DNA of 64,000 bases from Anaeromyces robustus (Eukaryota; Neocallimastigomycota; Neocallimastigomycetes; Neocallimastigales; Neocallimastigaceae). Under the pieces are notes generated by a model. It saw only the letters and a list, made by a program, of their open reading frames with translations. It had not been told where the DNA came from and did not search any database. Positions 55,292-64,000 of this stretch are shown piece after piece (position 1 is the stretch's first letter; each line of letters opens with the position of its first letter). Where the stretch lies: the NCBI GenBank assembly GCA_002104895.1, contig MCFG01000220.1:50121-114120 (forward strand). Reading direction: 5' to 3'. The translations under genes were made by a program, and so were the position numbers.

Positions 55292-56054
55292 ATGATTAGA
55301 GGCAAAAGAGTTAACAATAAAAAAAATAAAAGAAATAAAAAAAAGGATAATAAGGAAAAAACTAATCAAAATAATAATAACAATAACAAAACATGTAAAA
55401 CAAATACCTCGGTTTCAGTAATGGACTATTGTCGAACATTAATAAATACTTTTGATGATTTAGATATAATTTATACTAATTGTCCAATATCCGAGGAGAA
55501 TTTTTATTTCAATGAAAAGTTTAAACAAACTATTATCAATGTATTTAAATGGAAAAGTGATAATCCAGAACATTTAACAGATGCTCACATATTTACTAAA
55601 CTATTTAATGATGAAATTCAATATTGGGGAATTAATGGGAGAACAGCATCTTATTTCGATAACTTTAATCGAATATATTACAATGAAAATCAATTTAATA
55701 ATAAAAAAGCAAAATATCCTTTTTATTTTAATTCATTAGTTGACCTTTATGATGAATATAACGTTTATTCTGAAGTGGTTTTAATGGTATCTGAATTACT
55801 TCCTTCAAAAATTGAGTTTAGTAGACGTGTTTTATTTGGAAGAGTAATAGAAATAATAAATTTAGGACCATTACAAGATTATATAGAAATTCCTTTAGAA
55901 ATTCCTATTTTAAATGATTATTTAAATAGATACTCTTTCTTTCTTTTTGGTAATTTTAGGCTCCAATGGTGTTTTTGCTTTTACTCGTCCATTTTCACTT
56001 CATCGTAGAAATTTTACAAGTAATGATGGATTTTTAAAAACAACTCCTTTCTAA
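55292..56054 (+). pseudogene. Unrecognised ORF with a late frame break
   Basis: The open frame from 55292 stops at 56008 (238 residues) but looks broken near 55940-55960: the other frame continues with a sequence of normal composition (SNGVFAFTRPFSLHRRNF, then NDGFLKTTPF) to TAA at 56052-56054. The break sits at a CTTT-repeat/T-run, a slippage-prone site; alternatively, removing the 10 bases GTAATTTTAG joins the frames as YSFFLFGSNGVF, far too short for a normal intron. The N-terminus (1-40) is Lys/Asn-rich and basic; the rest is a compact, mixed alpha/beta-looking domain (MDYCRTLINTFDDLDIIYTN, then HLTDAHIFTKLFNDEIQYW). No signal peptide, membrane segment or known motif is seen and I do not recognise the family. 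It could be a lineage-specific protein or a piece of a mobile element next to the 54230-54860 island. Confidence 0.6.
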
Positions 56055-56954
56055 TAAAATATATATATATATATAATGTAATGATTTAAATAACATTATT
56101 AAAAAAAAATATAACTTTTATAAAGGAATTTTTAAAAATTATTCATTAAATACATTTCAAATAATATATTTAATTACAGATAAAATTGTAAAAAAAAAAA
56201 AAAAAAAATTAATAAAAATGTTTAATATATTAAATTGTTATTTAATATGGATAATTATAATGATTTTCCTAATAATTTCTTAGTATTAATCATTGTATTA
56301 TTGTTTATTATTTTTTACTACCTCTTAACATTTCTTAATATTACTAATATTATTAATTCTTTTTAATATTGAATATTATTACATTGTACGACAAATCTTT
56401 TATTATGTTTATTTCCAAATAAATTACTACCTTTTATATTGTATTTGTATTTGTTTTTTTTATAAATCGTCTACTAAAATTAGAAAAAAGTGTTAATAAA
56501 GCCATCATTAGAAAATTTATGTATTTAAACATAAATTTTCATGCTCTTCTATTAAATTGATAAAAAATATTAATATATTAATAAATGAAATTATTGTCTT
56601 ATTCAAAATTAATATTATAATATATATTATATATAATATATTTTAATAATTATTTTATCTTTTTTTTTTTTTTTTAAACTAATTTGATTATATTAGCAAA
56701 TATTCAAAAATTCAAGAAATAAGAAATATAAACTAAAAAATAATTAAAAAATAATTACAATAACATATATAAAAGATAGAATATATTAAAATTTATTATT
56801 TTTTTTAATAAATTTTAAATATATAAACACATTATATTAAAAACGAATATATTATTATCATTATTATTATAATTATTATTTAACAGAATAAGAAAAAGCT
56901 TTATAATAAATATAATAGAATAAAAGATAAAAAATTAATATGAATTAATATAAA
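56055..56954. other. AT-rich intergenic DNA, no gene seen
   Basis: A/T-rich with A and T runs; slightly less simple around 56260-56560 but without a credible ORF or RNA gene. Confidence 0.65.
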
Positions 56955-57047
56955 ATGAAAATTTCAACATTAAATTTATTTTTATTTAATATTTTTTCAA
57001 TTATCAGTATTGCTTATGGCGTAAACTCTCAATTGTTTATTAAATAG
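56955..57047 (+). CDS. Orphan signal-peptide-like ORF (30 residues)
   Basis: Translates to MKISTLNLFLFNIFSIISIA then YGVNSQLFIK: a basic start, a hydrophobic core and an AYG cleavage-like site, just like the secreted genes in this window. It stops immediately before a roughly 40-base A-run and the GC-rich recG-containing insert. It is probably the surviving first exon of a secreted-protein gene whose remainder was lost or displaced; a possible later piece (SIVIKGLNGNRLSEAY, about 57637-57687) follows an AG acceptor-like site. Too short to be confident. Confidence 0.35.
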   Translation: MKISTLNLFLFNIFSIISIAYGVNSQLFIK

Positions 57048-57099
<52 letters not shown>

Positions 57100-57103
<4 letters not shown>

Positions 57104-57277
57104 ATTTGAATACTCCATGCTGTAATGATGGATGGAATAACGAAAGGTGGGCGGTTCATTTGATGGCCCGAGCCCAAGTCCTTTCGGATCTCCTTGATGA
57201 CACGCTTTTGGGCGTTGATTAGGGGGAAAGGCAGATGGTTTTTGTAGAAGCCGTTGAAATAATCGCCCCCCCCCAAA
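57100..57277 (-). pseudogene. recG: Fragment of bacterial-type recG (ATP-dependent DNA helicase)
   Basis: On minus, from a run of G (57269-57277 as C on plus) the frame reads DYFNGFYKNHLPFPLINAQK then RVIKEIRKDLGSGHQMNR. This is the conserved RecG segment just before the Walker A box, where family members continue LLQGDVGSGKT; here it changes abruptly to PPFVIPSIITAW. RecG is a bacterial (and plant organellar) fork-remodelling helicase and is not expected in a fungal nucleus. The insert is close to half G+C, against mostly A/T DNA around it, and is bounded by a long A-run on one side and a C-run on the other. Only about 40 residues of a protein normally near 700 are present, so it cannot work. 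The form of the motif resembles Bacteroidetes RecG, common in the rumen; this is from memory of family motifs. Confidence 0.75.
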
Positions 57278-58399
57278 TATTTAGAATATATTTGTAAGGA
57301 AAAAAAATAGATTATAATGAAAAAATATTTATTTAATACTATAATATAAAATTTTATTGAAAAAAAATAAAATATATAAATAGAAAATAGAAAATAATAC
57401 AAACAAACTGCTAGAAAGACAGATTTTACGAATTTTCCAATTTTCCTCAAATTGACTAAAATGTAAAGTATTTTTGTACAAATAATAAATATATTAAAAT
57501 TTTTTTTTTAATATTTTTTTTTTCCAAATGATATTATACATTTGAGAATAATCTTTATATATAGTATAAATTTAAATATAATTCAAACTAATAAATAAAT
57601 ATATAATAATAAATAAAAACTTATTTAATAATTATAGCTCTATTGTTATTAAAGGCTTAAATGGAAATAGATTATCAGAAGCTTATTTTTTTTTTTTTTT
57701 CTTTGATCAACATCAATGCATTTTCCATTTCAATGTAAATTTGTGAATTTAATTTATGTAAATGTATGTAATGTAATGTAATTACCAATTTTTTCATTAT
57801 TATTAATTATAAAAATTCTTTATTAAATGATTATTAATAATATTATAATAAATAAACTTTTAAGTACTAAAAATTATTTCTTTTTTAATTTTATTATTTT
57901 ATTATATTATTATATTATTATATTATATATTATAATTAAAATAAAATTAATTAATATGAAACTTTAACAAAATCTTTAGATTATTGGTAACAAAATAAAT
58001 TAAGTTTAGTTTTATATTAAAAAAAAGAAAAAAAGTATAAAAAAAAAAAAAATTATCTTTAATTAAATTATCTTTTTTAATATAAAAAAATAGATATAAA
58101 GAATAAAAAAAAAAAAAAAAAAAAAAAGAAAAGTAAATAAATTATTCTCTTTAAATTCGGTATAAAAATCAAATCAAGAATTAAACAGAATAATAGGTAT
58201 TATTAATTAATAAAATAAAATAAAATAAATAAAAAAAGTAGATAAAAATTATTCATTAAAAAAAATAAATATAAATAAATATAAATAAAATTAAATTAAA
58301 TTTAAAAAAATAAAAATATTAAATAAATATTTATTAAAAGAAAAAAAAAACAAATTTAATATAAAAATTAAATAAATAAATAAATAAGAATAATTCAAT
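57278..58399. other. AT-rich spacer upstream of hydrolase copy 3
   Basis: After the insert the DNA returns to A/T-rich spacer, with A runs at 58108-58127 and purine-rich AAATA repeats up to the start codon. A short stretch at 57637-57690 could be a relic exon. The minus frame upstream of the recG fragment is spacer-derived Tyr/Phe/Ile sequence. Confidence 0.6.
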
Positions 58400-59350
58400 A
58401 TGGTTTCTTTTATGGGTACTACTCGTAGTTTAATAATTAAAACAGCAATGAAAAAAATGAAAAATAAAGATATTCCATTTGCTGATAGTTTAGCTAAATT
58501 TAATGAAAAACCTACAGAACATAAATTTAAAAAAGGTTATAAAATTACTTTCAAGAAAACACAAAATAAAAGTCGTTATCTTATTATTCAAAAAGATACC
58601 AGTGAAATAATTAAAAAAGTTGTTATTTTTATTCATGGTGGTTTTTATATTATGGGTTTAACTAGTGCTCATTATGATTTTGCTTATACACTTTGTAACT
58701 TGAAAAACGATCTTGCTGTTGTTTTAGTAGATTATTCATTAGCTCCAGAATTTGCTTATCCAACACAAATTAATGAAGTTATGGATATATGGAAAGAATT
58801 AATAACATTATATAAACCAGAAAATATCGTACTTTGTAGTGAATCCGCCGGTAGTAATTGTTCTTTAGTTTTACTTCAAAAACTTGCCAATGAAAAGAAA
58901 GCTTTACCAAAAGCAGCTATATTCATTTCACCAATGACAGATTATACTTTATCTGGTGAAAGTTATTCTAAAAATTATCAAAAAGATATTTTCTTTGGTA
59001 ATTCAAACGAACCTTTAACTGATGAAAGTTTTGAAAAACTTAAAAATTCAGAAATATATACTTATTATTTAGGAAAGGATATAGATAGAAAAGATCCTTC
59101 AGTATCACCACTCTTTGGTAATTTTACTATTTTCCCAAAATCACTTTTCATTGTTAGTAATAATGAAATGTTATTAAATGATACTTTAAATGTGGTTACT
59201 AAAATAAAAAAAGAAAATAAAGATACTAATGTTGAATGTTATGTTCAAGAAGGTATGTATCATTCCTATGTTTTAGGTTCAACTTGGATTCCAGAATGTA
59301 AATTAGCACAAGATAAACTTAAATCATATATCTTGGAAAATTTATATTAA
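58400..59350 (+). CDS. HSL-family alpha/beta hydrolase (carboxylesterase), diverged copy 3
   Basis: 316 residues, colinear with the two hydrolases at 28199 and 31994 and sharing blocks such as KKGYKITFKK, DYSLAPEF, YPTQINEVMD, KNYQKDIFFGN, EPLTDE, FPKSLF and LKSYILENLY, but clearly more distant. The HGG motif is at 79-81 (FIHGGFYIMG). The nucleophile elbow is changed from GDSAGGN to SESAGSN (Ser149). The acid region is SNNEMLLND (Glu256 kept; the Asp next to it is Asn), and His288 is in MYHSY. The triad can still form, but the altered elbow and acid surroundings suggest different activity. No signal peptide. It lies 25 kb from the tandem pair in the same orientation, and the same T-run/A-run pair follows its stop. 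Confidence 0.92.
   Translation: MVSFMGTTRSLIIKTAMKKMKNKDIPFADSLAKFNEKPTEHKFKKGYKITFKKTQNKSRYLIIQKDTSEIIKKVVIFIHGGFYIMGLTSAHYDFAYTLCNLKNDLAVVLVDYSLAPEFAYPTQINEVMDIWKELITLYKPENIVLCSESAGSNCSLVLLQKLANEKKALPKAAIFISPMTDYTLSGESYSKNYQKDIFFGNSNEPLTDESFEKLKNSEIYTYYLGKDIDRKDPSVSPLFGNFTIFPKSLFIVSNNEMLLNDTLNVVTKIKKENKDTNVECYVQEGMYHSYVLGSTWIPECKLAQDKLKSYILENLY

Positions 59351-64000
<4,650 letters not shown>

Noticed and set aside
57040-57450. 136-codon minus-strand ORF as one intact protein
   Set aside because: Its first half is AT-spacer low complexity and only the central part is RecG-like; it is a chance frame through an insert.

Overview
The window is nuclear DNA of a very AT-rich, intron-bearing eukaryote, most likely an anaerobic gut fungus (Neocallimastigomycota). 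The best evidence is a secreted feruloyl-esterase-type enzyme carrying two cysteine-rich fungal dockerins (CBM10-like), the hallmark of the cellulosomes of this phylum. Supporting evidence is intergenic DNA made almost wholly of A/T homopolymers and short A/T microsatellites, short AT-rich GT-AG introns, asparagine/threonine-rich linkers, and several bacterial-looking enzymes. I cannot name the genus.

Layout, left to right. 1-310 is a TTTTA minisatellite. 3046-4950 (-) is a secreted subtilisin-like protease ending in a chitin-binding CBM18 domain. 7440-11523 is a decayed stretch: fragments of the rRNA operon (5.8S, ITS2-like, LSU; all minus strand) interrupted by a broken Sel1-repeat gene on the plus strand. 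15949-18081 (+) is the two-dockerin, ricin-B, CE1-esterase gene in three exons. 19451-26271 (-) is an 18-exon gene for a 1060-residue intracellular adaptor-like protein with five MATH domains, an SH3 domain and a Pro-rich tail with a PPSY motif. 28199-29152 and 31994-32947 (+) are duplicated HSL-family alpha/beta hydrolases, with a third, diverged copy at 58400-59350.

34029-37984 (-) and 41682-53152 (+) form a head-to-head pair of secreted leucine-rich-repeat / CBM18 proteins. The larger gene, as I reconstruct it, has 35 exons encoding 1458 residues; nearly every LRR is its own exon, and every intron is phase 2 in the same leucine-type codon. It is built from three tandem modules (N-cap, LRRs, C-cap, CBM18), and the last module ends in a Thr/Lys linker and three CBM18 domains. 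This pair plus the CBM18 subtilase makes three chitin-binding secreted proteins in about 50 kb, which suggests cell-wall or surface roles.

The right end holds a GC-richer unidentified island (54230-54860), an unrecognised frameshifted ORF (55292-56054), an orphan signal-peptide ORF, a roughly 170-bp high-GC insert that includes a piece of a bacterial-type recG helicase (57100-57277), the third hydrolase, and a polyubiquitin gene running off the edge (62579-64000) with six complete ubiquitin units and a seventh begun.

All multi-exon models were built by eye from GT-AG junctions, reading-frame continuity and domain continuity. The reconstructed coding lengths divide exactly by three with no internal stop, which supports them, but no transcript evidence was available.
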